The notes beneath the pieces were generated by a model. It worked only from the letters and a program-made list of their open reading frames with translations. It was not told the DNA's origin and did no database searches. Positions 26,392 through 34,574 of a DNA stretch of 64,000 nucleotides are shown here, piece after piece (within the stretch, counting starts at the first letter, position 1; each line of letters begins with the position of its first letter). The translations under genes and the position numbers were made by a program. This DNA is from Microscillaceae bacterium (GTDB lineage Bacteria > Bacteroidota > Bacteroidia > Cytophagales > Microscillaceae). The stretch lies in the NCBI GenBank assembly GCA_003483885.1, contig DMXI01000517.1, positions 1 through 64,000 of the forward strand. The letters run 5' to 3'.

Positions 26392-27924
26392 TTAGTCTGT
26401 CTTATCGGTAAAGAACTTATTGTTTCCTAAAATTTCGTTATCGTCACTCAAATTGTAACGAGAAATATTGTTTTCAGAAGAATGAGGACGCTCTACTAGT
26501 TTTACCCCGCGGCGTAAATAAGCCGGAACGTCTATTTTCTCCTTTAGACCTTCGTTCTCGAAGTTCTTACTCAATTTTTTCAGTTTATTAATTCGTTCGT
26601 CAGCTTGCTTAATCAAATGCTGACGTTTCAAATCTATTTCTGATAAGGGTGGTGATTGTACCTTAGGTTCTTCTACGATGTTTTCACCCTCGATAGTCAA
26701 ATCTTTTTTTTTGGAGTGTGGTGCTTCACTCTCCCCGTTTTCATCATCCAGATCGAAAACAACGCGCTGAGGTTCTATTGGCTTTGGCTCTTCTTTGGGT
26801 TGTACCTCTTCCTCTTGCGCATTTCCGTTAAGGTTAAATACCACATTTCTATCCTCCACAGGTTTAGGAGTCACAGGTGGGGTATTTTGAGGTGTAACAG
26901 TTTTTATGGTTTCTGTTTTAGGGGTATTTCTTACTTCTTTTTCCCCTTCCTCAGAAGTAAAACCGGTAGCAATAATGGTTACACTAATGCTATCGCCCAA
27001 AGTAGGATCAATACCATTACCAAAAATCATGTCGGCATCTTCACCAATCTGATCTTGGATGTAGTCGGTGATGTCAGTCAATTCGTCCATTTGAAGCTCG
27101 GAAGTTTCTCCAGACATAATAGACAACAATACCTTTTGCGATCCGTGAATGGTTCGGTTGTTTAATAACGGAGAATTCAAGGCCTCTTGGGCGGCACGTA
27201 GAGCACGATTTTCCCCTTCGGTTTTGGCAGAACCCATCACCGCGGCCCCTGAATCACGCATCACAGTTTTTACGTCTTCAAAGTCAACATTCACATAACC
27301 AGGTACTGTAATAATTTCGGCAATTCCTTTGGCAGCAGTCGTTAATATACTATCAGCCTGAGCAAAAGCTTCACTCATTTTTAAGTTACCATATACTTCG
27401 CGTAACTTATCGTTAGAAATTACCAATACAGTATCGCAATGTTGTTTCAGCTGTTCGATACCGTTGGTGGCATGCTTGCGTTTCTTTTTACCTTCAAAAG
27501 CAAATGGAGCAGTTACAATGGCTACTGTCAAAACGCCCAACTCACGAGCAATTTCGGCAATGATAGGAGCAGCTCCAGTTCCAGTTCCTCCTCCCATACC
27601 CGCAGTGATAAACAACATACGAGTATTGATGCTAAGCATATCTCTGATTTCTTCTTTGCTCTCAAGAGCCGCTTCTCTTCCTCGCTCAGGGTTTGCTCCA
27701 GCACCCAGTCCTTCGGTAAGGGCTGTACCAATTTGTAATTTGGCAGGAACAGAACTCAGCGCCAATGCCTGAATATCTGTGTTACAAACAATAAACTCTA
27801 CGTCTTGTATACCTCGTTCGAACATGTGATTAACGGCGTTACTTCCACCGCCTCCCACACCAATCACTTTGATGATAGAGTTAGAATTTGTAGGAATGTC
27901 AAACTTGTAATTGTTTTGTTCCAT
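26392..27924 (-). CDS. ftsZ: Cell division protein FtsZ
   Basis: 510-aa tubulin-like GTPase that forms the Z ring. N-terminal GTPase: GVGGGGSNAVNHM (21-33), tubulin signature GGGTGTGAAP (111-120), NTDIQAL and ATNGIEQLKQHCDT, synergy loop region with GMSGAMGA-like AVMGSAKTEGENRA. A long variable linker (about 330-450, Pro/Glu-rich) leads to the C-terminal anchor peptide segment (DVPAYLRRGVKLV) that binds FtsA in Bacteroidota. Longer than the E. coli protein because of the linker. Last gene of the murC-ftsQ-ftsA-ftsZ run; separated from ftsA by a 349-base spacer with a large hairpin. Confidence 0.98.
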   Translation of the reverse strand: MEQNNYKFDIPTNSNSIIKVIGVGGGGSNAVNHMFERGIQDVEFIVCNTDIQALALSSVPAKLQIGTALTEGLGAGANPERGREAALESKEEIRDMLSINTRMLFITAGMGGGTGTGAAPIIAEIARELGVLTVAIVTAPFAFEGKKKRKHATNGIEQLKQHCDTVLVISNDKLREVYGNLKMSEAFAQADSILTTAAKGIAEIITVPGYVNVDFEDVKTVMRDSGAAVMGSAKTEGENRALRAAQEALNSPLLNNRTIHGSQKVLLSIMSGETSELQMDELTDITDYIQDQIGEDADMIFGNGIDPTLGDSISVTIIATGFTSEEGEKEVRNTPKTETIKTVTPQNTPPVTPKPVEDRNVVFNLNGNAQEEEVQPKEEPKPIEPQRVVFDLDDENGESEAPHSKKKDLTIEGENIVEEPKVQSPPLSEIDLKRQHLIKQADERINKLKKLSKNFENEGLKEKIDVPAYLRRGVKLVERPHSSENNISRYNLSDDNEILGNNKFFTDKTD

Positions 27925-28273
27925 ACGTTTTAAAGGGGTTTATGCGCAACTCTCTCAAAATGAGTTATTTAACGCAAATAGCTGATAAACACCTGATTAC
28001 CAGCATTTTAATTGCCATCCAATATGAATAGATTAAATCATTGATCTGATTTAGATCGAAATATAAGGTATAGAAACGAAATACCCAAATAATTGATTAT
28101 CTGTTTTTTAGGTAACAATTTGAGCTTTATAGCCCCTCATTCTATCCTTGTTTTCCGAATAAATCTGGTGGATAAAACAAAACGTTTTACCCGAATAGCG
28201 TTAAGCTACTCCAGATAAAACGTTTAAATATTCAAATATTGTAAATAATCTCTTTTTGATCTTTCATTTACAA
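27925..28273. other. Spacer between ftsA and ftsZ
   Basis: 349 AT-rich bases separating two genes that are often closely spaced in other bacteria. It holds the long inverted repeat described at 28179-28225. I see no TAnnTTTG promoter on the minus strand; an ftsZ-specific promoter would nevertheless be expected here. Confidence 0.5.
28179..28225 (-). promoter_or_regulatory. Large hairpin between ftsA and ftsZ
   Basis: Interrupted inverted repeat: AAACGTTTTA ... GAATAGC, 5-base loop, GCTACTC ... TAAAACGTTT. In the minus-strand transcript it would sit 49 bases after the ftsA stop codon; it may terminate, slow or protect the ftsA message, decoupling FtsZ dose. Confidence 0.55.
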
Positions 28274-29581
28274 CTAATAATTATTCTTCTTGTCATCAAA
28301 ATCATCAATCAATAACCCTTTGGTACGTTCAATGATCTTACGGAAGAAATCTCCTCCAGTCCCTTGTTTTGCTTTGGGTTTGGCAGTGGGCGTATTGTCG
28401 ATTTGTGACTGATACTTGGTATCGCGATCGTCCAAAGCCCGGAACCCAGCCATTACCAGTCCAATGGTGGTAGCATACATTGGACTTTTAGCAGCTTCTA
28501 CCTTTACTTTACCCAAATATTCGTTAGGATAGCCAATGCGGGCATCCATACCTGTCATAAACTCAAACAGTTGCTTACAATTACGTAATTGCGAACCACC
28601 ACCTGTGATTACGATTCCACCTACGAGTTTATTCAAATATCCAGACTTGATGATTTCCTGGTGTACCGATTCAATGATTTCCTGCATACGGGCCTCAATG
28701 ATATGGGCCAGATTTCTCACCGAAATTTCTTTAGGCGATCGTCCTCTCAAACCAGGAATAGACACAAACTCATTGACATTGGCTTTTTCGGCAATGGCCT
28801 TACCAAATTTTACTTTCAGTTTTTCAGCCTGAGTGGTCATAATCTTACATCCCTCTTTGATGTCTGAGGTGATGATATCTCCCCCGAAAGGAATCACTGC
28901 AGTATGACGAATGATATTTTCGTAGAAAATGGCTACATCAGTTGTCCCCCCTCCAATATCTACCAACACGACTCCTGCTTCACGTTCCTCATCGGTCAAT
29001 ACTGACAAACTCGAAGCAATCGGCTCCAAGATCAGGTTTTCTATTTCCAGTCCGGTGCGTTTTACACAACGGTTGATATTATTGATTGCACTGGTTTGTG
29101 CGGTAATAATATTGAAATCGGCTTCTAACTTAATACCTGACATGCCTATAGGTTCTTTGATGCCCGTTTCAAAATCTACCGTGTAGTCCTGGGGCATTAC
29201 GTGAATGATTTCGTTGCCAGGAGGAGTTACTATACGATACATATCATTGATCAAACGATTTACATCATTGCGTGTAATTTCGTTTTCGGCAGAGTCACGA
29301 GTAATGCTGCCACTTTGCTTGAGGCTTTTGATGTGTTGTCCCGCAATGCCCACGTTTACAATGCGAATATCTATGCCTGAAGTTTGTTCTGCTTCTTCGA
29401 TGGCTTCAGAAATCGCATTCACTGTTTTGTCAATGTTTATCACTACACCACGTGTTACCCCTTCTGAAGGAGCTTTGCCCATTCCAAGGATTTCCACCTT
29501 ACCAAATTGGTCTTTTCGGCCAACTAATGCGCATATTTTGGTGCTTCCTATATCTAATCCTACTACAATTTTATCTTTCAT
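28274..29581 (-). CDS. ftsA: Cell division protein FtsA
   Basis: 435-aa actin-like ATPase that anchors FtsZ to the membrane. Seen: phosphate-1 GLDIGSTKICALVG (about 9-22), SHS2 insert (IDIRIVNVGIAGQHIKSL), VLVDIGGGTTDVAIF (phosphate 2), adenosine motif IVITGGGSQLRNCKQL, and the C-terminal amphipathic membrane-targeting helix FFRKIIERTKGLLIDDF. Length is usual. It starts 7 bases after ftsQ ends, so ftsQ and ftsA are co-transcribed. Confidence 0.98.
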   Translation of the reverse strand: MKDKIVVGLDIGSTKICALVGRKDQFGKVEILGMGKAPSEGVTRGVVINIDKTVNAISEAIEEAEQTSGIDIRIVNVGIAGQHIKSLKQSGSITRDSAENEITRNDVNRLINDMYRIVTPPGNEIIHVMPQDYTVDFETGIKEPIGMSGIKLEADFNIITAQTSAINNINRCVKRTGLEIENLILEPIASSLSVLTDEEREAGVVLVDIGGGTTDVAIFYENIIRHTAVIPFGGDIITSDIKEGCKIMTTQAEKLKVKFGKAIAEKANVNEFVSIPGLRGRSPKEISVRNLAHIIEARMQEIIESVHQEIIKSGYLNKLVGGIVITGGGSQLRNCKQLFEFMTGMDARIGYPNEYLGKVKVEAAKSPMYATTIGLVMAGFRALDDRDTKYQSQIDNTPTAKPKAKQGTGGDFFRKIIERTKGLLIDDFDDKKNNY

Positions 29582-29588
29582 GTCAGAG

Positions 29589-30368
29589 TTATTCGCAAAT
29601 AATTTGTTTATCGAACCGTAAGCTGATTTTGCGATAAGCGTTCCAGCCTTTTCGAGGAAGTATCTCTTTATAGTACACTTTGAACCTTTCTAATTTTTCT
29701 TGCCACTTGGTGGTGTCTCCAAAGTCTACTGTTTGGTTGCCTAATTGTAAATACAACACCAAGTCACTATTTTTCATTACATCTATTTGAGCAACTTGTG
29801 CTTTCAGAAATGGGTCATTGTGAATGTATTTAACCATTTCTAAAAGTACTTTGTCTTGCTTGTTACGTTTGAAATCCGGCGCAGAAACCCGATCGCTTTG
29901 CGTAATTAAAATCACTCTGGCGGTAAATTTTCTGAGAACATTCAAAATCGTCCCCTCTTTGTCGATGTAGACATCAGGGTTTTTGCTTCGGATAAAACGA
30001 GCAATGGGTCGTTTCAATAAAACATCCACAAATAAAACACCCTTCAAATTCCTTGCTATTTGACATCTTTCGACAAATGCATTGCCTTCTTTTACTCTTT
30101 TTTCGAGGGTTTTTATAGAAATATTACTAAAACTATTGTTGACAATCCGCTCTTTTCCGCCGTCTGTCATCAAACGAATGACATCTTTCTTGGTCAAAAA
30201 ATAGTTATCGTTTTCATTGTCGATATTGATCTCAATGCTTGTACAAACTTTCCCAGTGTAGGTGAGTTCTACAAACCCAAATACTAAAAAGACCACCACT
30301 ACCCAAAAGGTAATGACTACATTCTTTCTAAATTTTAATTTGCTTTTTGTCTTCTTCTTGCCGAACAT
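29589..30368 (-). CDS. ftsQ: Cell division protein FtsQ/DivIB
   Basis: 259-aa bitopic membrane protein: short basic cytoplasmic N terminus (KKKTKSKLKFRKN), one membrane helix (about 18-37), then a periplasmic POTRA-like and beta domain with VRLMTDGG, RVKEGNAFVERCQIARNL, RPIARFIR and DVYIDKEGTIL, the region known to contact FtsB/FtsL. It assembles the divisome at midcell. Its ATG lies 41 bases inside the end of murC, suggesting translational coupling. Confidence 0.92.
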   Translation of the reverse strand: MFGKKKTKSKLKFRKNVVITFWVVVVFLVFGFVELTYTGKVCTSIEINIDNENDNYFLTKKDVIRLMTDGGKERIVNNSFSNISIKTLEKRVKEGNAFVERCQIARNLKGVLFVDVLLKRPIARFIRSKNPDVYIDKEGTILNVLRKFTARVILITQSDRVSAPDFKRNKQDKVLLEMVKYIHNDPFLKAQVAQIDVMKNSDLVLYLQLGNQTVDFGDTTKWQEKLERFKVYYKEILPRKGWNAYRKISLRFDKQIICE

Positions 30369-31752
30369 ACCTTTGTTTTAAAAGTGTTCCAATGTTTTCT
30401 ACCATACGCCCAATATCTCCTGCCCCAATGGTTACGACCACTTCGGTATGGTTTTTTTCTAAAAAGGTATAAATTTCTTCTTTACTACACAACCTTTTAT
30501 TTGCAATACTTACTTTATCCAAAATTAATTGAGAAGTGACTCCTTCGATAGGCAACTCTCGGGCTGGATAGATATCTAACAAAATCAATTCATCGGCCAA
30601 ACTCAAACTCTCGGCAAAACCTTCCAAGAAATCACGGGTACGGGTAAACAAGTGGGGTTGGAAAATAGCCGTAATTTTTTTGTCGGGAAACATTGCCTTT
30701 ACCGACTGGAGAAACACCTCAATCTCGGTAGGATGATGGGCGTAGTCGTCAATGTATGTGATGTTGTCTTCTTGCAAAATGTACTCAAAGCGCCGCTTCA
30801 CTCCTTTATAGGCTGCCAAAGCCTCTTTAATTTTATCAGGCTCAATATCCAATGCCAGGGCAGTAGCAATAGACACGGTAGCGTTGGCAATATTGTGATA
30901 ACCTGGAACTTTGAGTTGAATATTTTTTATAGTAATATTTTCAGATACAAAATCAAAATAAAACGCTTCGGGGCGTGCCTTAATCGCCTGTGCCTGATAA
31001 TCAGCCACTTGCTCTAAGGCAAAACTTTTTATTAAAAGCTCATCCTTACGTAAGTTCGAGCCTAAATCTAAATCTTTTTTTATAAAAAGGCTACCATTTG
31101 TTTTTATTTTTTGAGTAAAAGCCACATATGCTTCTACCACCGATTGTTCGTTTTGGTAAATATCCAGATGATCGGCATCGATCGAGTTGAGAATGGCAAC
31201 ATCAGGATGTAAGTGTAGAAATGAACGATCAAATTCATCCGCTTCTACTACTACAACAGTTTCTTTATCAGGTTTTTCACTCAAAATCAAGTTTGATTCA
31301 TAGTCCTGAAGAATACCTCCCAAAAAAGCTGTGCAATTCTTTTTTGTGTAATGAATGATATGAGCAATCATAGAAGAGGTAGAGGTTTTTCCGTGGGTTC
31401 CTGCCACCGCAACTGTAAATCTGTCTCGTGTAAGAAAACCCAGTACTTCTGCTCTTTTTTTAACCTGAAAGTGTTTATCTCTAAAAAAATTTAACTGCTC
31501 ATGCGTGGCAGGTATTGCTGGGGTGTATACTACCAACGTAGTTGCTGGATCACGAAAATCTGCTGGAATCAAATCTATATCATCCTCAAAATGAATCACT
31601 ATTCCTTCTCGTTGTAATTGATCAGTCAAAGGACTAGCTGTACGATCATAACCGATTACTTGGTATTGATGGGTATTGAACCACCTCGCCAAGGCGCTCA
31701 TACCAATACCACCAATACCAACAAAATAAATATTTTTGAACTTTTCTAACAT
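30328..31752 (-). CDS. murC: UDP-N-acetylmuramate-L-alanine ligase (MurC)
   Basis: 474-aa cytoplasmic ligase that adds L-Ala to UDP-MurNAc with ATP. Seen: nucleotide-binding GIGGIGMSALAR (about 12-23), Mur ligase P loop GTHGKTSTSS (118-127), VVEADEFDRSFL, IDADHLDIYQ, and IDDYAHHPTEI in the C-terminal domain. All hallmark residues are present. A CAAAAATA box (31806-31813), the complement of TATTTTTG, may provide its -7 element. It is the first gene of the preserved dcw block; the genes normally before it (murG, ftsW, murD, mraY) are absent here. Confidence 0.97.
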   Translation of the reverse strand: MLEKFKNIYFVGIGGIGMSALARWFNTHQYQVIGYDRTASPLTDQLQREGIVIHFEDDIDLIPADFRDPATTLVVYTPAIPATHEQLNFFRDKHFQVKKRAEVLGFLTRDRFTVAVAGTHGKTSTSSMIAHIIHYTKKNCTAFLGGILQDYESNLILSEKPDKETVVVVEADEFDRSFLHLHPDVAILNSIDADHLDIYQNEQSVVEAYVAFTQKIKTNGSLFIKKDLDLGSNLRKDELLIKSFALEQVADYQAQAIKARPEAFYFDFVSENITIKNIQLKVPGYHNIANATVSIATALALDIEPDKIKEALAAYKGVKRRFEYILQEDNITYIDDYAHHPTEIEVFLQSVKAMFPDKKITAIFQPHLFTRTRDFLEGFAESLSLADELILLDIYPARELPIEGVTSQLILDKVSIANKRLCSKEEIYTFLEKNHTEVVVTIGAGDIGRMVENIGTLLKQRYVRQEEDKKQIKI

Positions 31753-31953
31753 GATGAGTTTCCCAAATCAGTTTTTTTGAGTCAGGTTTATATTCATAAA
31801 TCTGGCAAAAATAACTAAAAGGCTTTGATTTTGAAATGGTTGTGGAGGGGAATTTTGGGGAACAGGAGAGAAAATGAAATGTTTAGTAATCCAGACAATC
31901 AGGTTTATTGATCTTGAAAGACTTTGATTGTTTGGTGTTATAAACTTCTGATA

Positions 31954-32003
31954 GTATAAATGCTTTGCAAAGTAATGGTCCAACTTTACAAAGCATTTAC
32001 TAC
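31954..32003 (-). terminator. Long hairpin after the STAS-like gene at 32020
   Basis: Inverted repeat GTATAAATGCTTTGCAAAGT / ACTTTACAAAGCATTTACTAC with a 9-base loop, 16 bases beyond the stop codon of the leftward gene. Only one position is mismatched in the main stem; T-rich context makes termination likely. Confidence 0.6.
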
Positions 32004-32019
32004 ACAATGTAAGACTGAT

Positions 32020-32493
32020 TTACCCTTTAGCCTCGTAAAAAAGATAAGGTTTGGTCGGTTTATTCTCATCATTTTTCATAAATACAGAGCGAGCTTCTTC
32101 CCACCCTTCGGTGTAGAGCACCTGAAGATTGTTAGAGTTTTCTTCAGAAAAGGCCTGTTTGATGGAGAGTGAAGTAACTAGAAATTCTTTCTTCATGATG
32201 AAGATAATCTTCTTGAGGTTGTTTGCCAGATATTGGGGAGCAATGACCTGATCGTGCCATTCCTGTAGATCAATTCCCATCAAATAATGGTATTCACGGG
32301 TATCAGTAATAAAACCATCCACTCTATACTGGGGTAATAGTTTTAAGAAGTTCAACAAATACTCTTTGAACTCTTCTTCTTCCATTTCGACTTCTCCCGT
32401 TTCTCTGACAGTTTTTTTCCAGTAAACCTCAAAGATATTCAAGGTTGGGTTATAATACACCTCCCAAAAGGTTCGTTCTTCTACTTTTTTCAT
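32020..32493 (-). CDS. STAS/SpoIIAA-like protein (paralog 2)
   Basis: 157 aa, soluble. Opens with RTFWEVYYNPTLNIFEVYWK, then an acidic helix (EVEMEEEEFKEYLLNFL), VDGFITDTREYHYLMGIDLQ, EWHDQVIAPQYLANNLKKI, IFIMKKEFLVTSLSIKQAF and LYTEGWEEARSVFM. About two-thirds identical to the next gene (32869-33327), so the pair arose by recent duplication; a weaker relative lies at 5868-6272. A SpoIIAA-like fold is inferred from the strand-helix order; function unknown. Confidence 0.68.
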   Translation of the reverse strand: MKKVEERTFWEVYYNPTLNIFEVYWKKTVRETGEVEMEEEEFKEYLLNFLKLLPQYRVDGFITDTREYHYLMGIDLQEWHDQVIAPQYLANNLKKIIFIMKKEFLVTSLSIKQAFSEENSNNLQVLYTEGWEEARSVFMKNDENKPTKPYLFYEAKG

Positions 32494-32868
32494 TTGTTTA
32501 ATAGATCGTAATTAAAAATATTGATTCTACTGTTTGGTTCGATAGATTGAATTTGCCAATCAATGATAGTTGCGTTGTGGGAATCCATTTGGATGGGAAT
32601 TATGAAGCCAATAGAGCACCTATTGCTGCCATTCGCTAAAAGAGTAGCAATAAGCTTGTTACCCTATTGGCAATTCATAATTCCAGGTGTGCTTAACTAA
32701 ATACTTGATACAAAGATGGGTAAACACCATACAAAATAAGATATAAAAAAAGCGCGAAAGTATATAAATTTCACTGGTTTAGGAAGAACGTTTTCACGCT
32801 GTAAGGATCAATACTTTGTAACAAACAAAAACAGCTTTAAGACTTGATCGCCATAAAGAGCGTTTGCG
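32494..32868. other. Spacer between the duplicated STAS-like genes
   Basis: 375 bases with the long inverted repeat at 32596-32684; otherwise nothing recognisable. No promoter box found. Confidence 0.5.
32596..32684. repeat. Long inverted repeat (hairpin element)
   Basis: Outer arms GGAATTATGAAGCCAATAG (from 32596) and CTATTGGCAATTCATAATTC-C (to 32684) are complementary apart from a 2-base bulge, and inner arms CTATTGCT / AGCAATAAG continue the stem with a short AT loop. It could be a small palindromic transposon-like element, or a structured RNA; there is no target duplication that I can see. Confidence 0.6.
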
Positions 32869-33327
32869 TTATACGATTGCTTCGTAAAAGCGATAAGATT
32901 TGGTCTGTTCCTTATCTCTGTATTGCATAAATATAGAGCGGGCTTCTTCTAGACCTTCGGTATACAATACCCGCAAATTATTAGAGTTTTCTTCGGCAAA
33001 GGTTTGTTGAATGGAAAGTGACGTTACTAAAAACTCCTCATTCATTATAAACACAATGTTTTTGAGCTTATGGACGATATATACAGGCGCAATTACTCTA
33101 TCGTGCCACTCTTGCAGCTCAATACTCATCAAATAATGGTATTCGCGAGTATCGGTAATAAAGCCATTGACCTGGTATTGAGGAATAAGAGGTACAAAGT
33201 TTAACAAGTAATCTTTGAATTCATCGTCTTCCATATCGTTGCCAGTATCTTTCCAGTAAGCTTCCAGGATATTTAGCGTGGGATTGTGGTATACTTCCCA
33301 AAAGGTTCTTTGTTGGATTAATTGCAT
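32869..33327 (-). CDS. STAS/SpoIIAA-like protein (paralog 3)
   Basis: 152 aa. Closely parallels the gene at 32020-32493: RTFWEVYHNPTLNILEAYWK, EDDEFKDYLLNFVPLIPQYQ, VNGFITDTREYHYLM, EWHDRVIAPVYIVHKL, IVFIMNEEFLVTSLSIQQ and LYTEGLEEARSIFMQ. The acidic insertion of paralog 2 is shorter here. Separate transcription is likely because 375 bases divide them. Function unknown. Confidence 0.68.
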   Translation of the reverse strand: MQLIQQRTFWEVYHNPTLNILEAYWKDTGNDMEDDEFKDYLLNFVPLIPQYQVNGFITDTREYHYLMSIELQEWHDRVIAPVYIVHKLKNIVFIMNEEFLVTSLSIQQTFAEENSNNLRVLYTEGLEEARSIFMQYRDKEQTKSYRFYEAIV

Positions 33328-33652
33328 AGGTGTAAAGCGTTAAAGTTATTGATCCATTACCTCCATTGAAGCCTATGAAATTCAAGAATACAATGAAAGT
33401 GTTTGTCAATAGGTTGTCACGTAATTTAGGGATGATGTGCCGTTTACTTAGCCTGAATCCTGTATCGAAATAATGTTTAATTAAAGTAATGCGTGGCTTC
33501 AGAGTGCTTATCTTATTCGTAAAAGCACAACACTAAACAAATAAAAGGGATGTAAAAATCGAAGGGATATTTACATAGCCATTTTGTTGAATATTAATCT
33601 TCTTTAGGTTAAGTACGATTGGCCCCAATTATTGTTCAACCATTTTTAGGGT
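33328..33652. other. Spacer between paralog 3 and the M23 gene
   Basis: 325 bases, AT-rich. Weak hairpin GTGCTT ... AAAGCAC near 33508-33531 only; no gene, RNA or clear promoter seen. Confidence 0.4.
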
Positions 33653-34564
33653 TTACTTCAACGTTTTCACTTTCAATAAATCAGGGTATAAATCTTCGGG
33701 AGGCAGAGAACCATCAGGTTTTACTTTTAAATAAGTAATGTGCAAATGGGTAGGTGAACGTTTTTCAGAGGCGCTTTTGCCAGTACGACCAATCCAGGCA
33801 ATGCGTTGGCCAGGTTTTACAATGTCACCAGGTTTTACAAACAATTTACTATTGTGGGCATAATAGAAAATACCATTGGTACCTGGTTCATAAATCCATA
33901 AATAATGTCCTCCTTCTAATAAACTGCCAGACATCCAGGCAGGATCATAAGCTATAACAATGCCACTGGCCATAGAAAGAGTATTTACTGGTTTACCAGT
34001 ATTATCATCAATACTGTCTTGATTGCGATCATATACAAAAATATCGTGAGAAGGATGGCCACCATGTTCGTTTCCATCAAAATAGTTGTAACCTTGTGGT
34101 ACATAACCTTCTCCGTTTTTGCCGCCAATAAAATGCTTGCTATATCCTTGAATAGGAAACACCCATTGGCTACGAGGGTAGTTTTTACCACCTTTTGCCA
34201 GGAAATATTGCTTGACCAAGGGCAGCAAAGTACGTATACTGTCTTTAGCAGCAGCTCGTTTGATTTTACCATCTCGTACTAAGGTATTCAAGCGATCGAA
34301 TCGCTCACAGGGATTGAGTGGTTTGGCTTTTTTGCTTGCCTGAGCCTGAGGGGAGGAAGTGTTGTTGACAGCCGCACTATCATTTTTGCGAGCTTTGGCA
34401 GGAGTGTTGGTAACTTTGGCTTCCTGGGGGATAGTGTCAGTACTAGATTCGGAAGGGTTGGAAGTACAACTTAACATCAGGCAGGTGCTCAATAGTATAA
34501 ATATCCCTCGCTCCCCCAGGAATTGGGGAAGCACTTGAGAGATAATTTTTTTGGTTTGGCTCAT
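33653..34564 (-). CDS. M23 (LytM-type) metallopeptidase lipoprotein
   Basis: About 303 aa when started at the ATG at 34564 (MSQTKKIISQ), chosen because longer forms would run into the upstream M28 gene. A hydrophobic leader ends in the lipobox LMLSC, so it is probably lipid-anchored. A Ser/Thr/Pro/Ala-rich linker precedes the peptidase M23 domain, with GGHPSHDIFVYDRNQD (first zinc-binding His and Asp), GIVIAYDPAW, NGIFYYAHNSKLFVKPGDIV and the HxH of SPTHLHITYLKV. The active-site set seems complete, so it may hydrolyse peptidoglycan cross-bridges in the periplasm. It follows the M28 gene by 10 bases, implying an operon of two envelope hydrolases. Confidence 0.87.
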   Translation of the reverse strand: MSQTKKIISQVLPQFLGERGIFILLSTCLMLSCTSNPSESSTDTIPQEAKVTNTPAKARKNDSAAVNNTSSPQAQASKKAKPLNPCERFDRLNTLVRDGKIKRAAAKDSIRTLLPLVKQYFLAKGGKNYPRSQWVFPIQGYSKHFIGGKNGEGYVPQGYNYFDGNEHGGHPSHDIFVYDRNQDSIDDNTGKPVNTLSMASGIVIAYDPAWMSGSLLEGGHYLWIYEPGTNGIFYYAHNSKLFVKPGDIVKPGQRIAWIGRTGKSASEKRSPTHLHITYLKVKPDGSLPPEDLYPDLLKVKTLK

Positions 34565-34574
34565 ATACATATGC

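Noticed and set aside
26656..27165. 169-codon frame opposite ftsZ
   Set aside because: Antisense to ftsZ, composition typical of a shadow frame, no homology-like motif.
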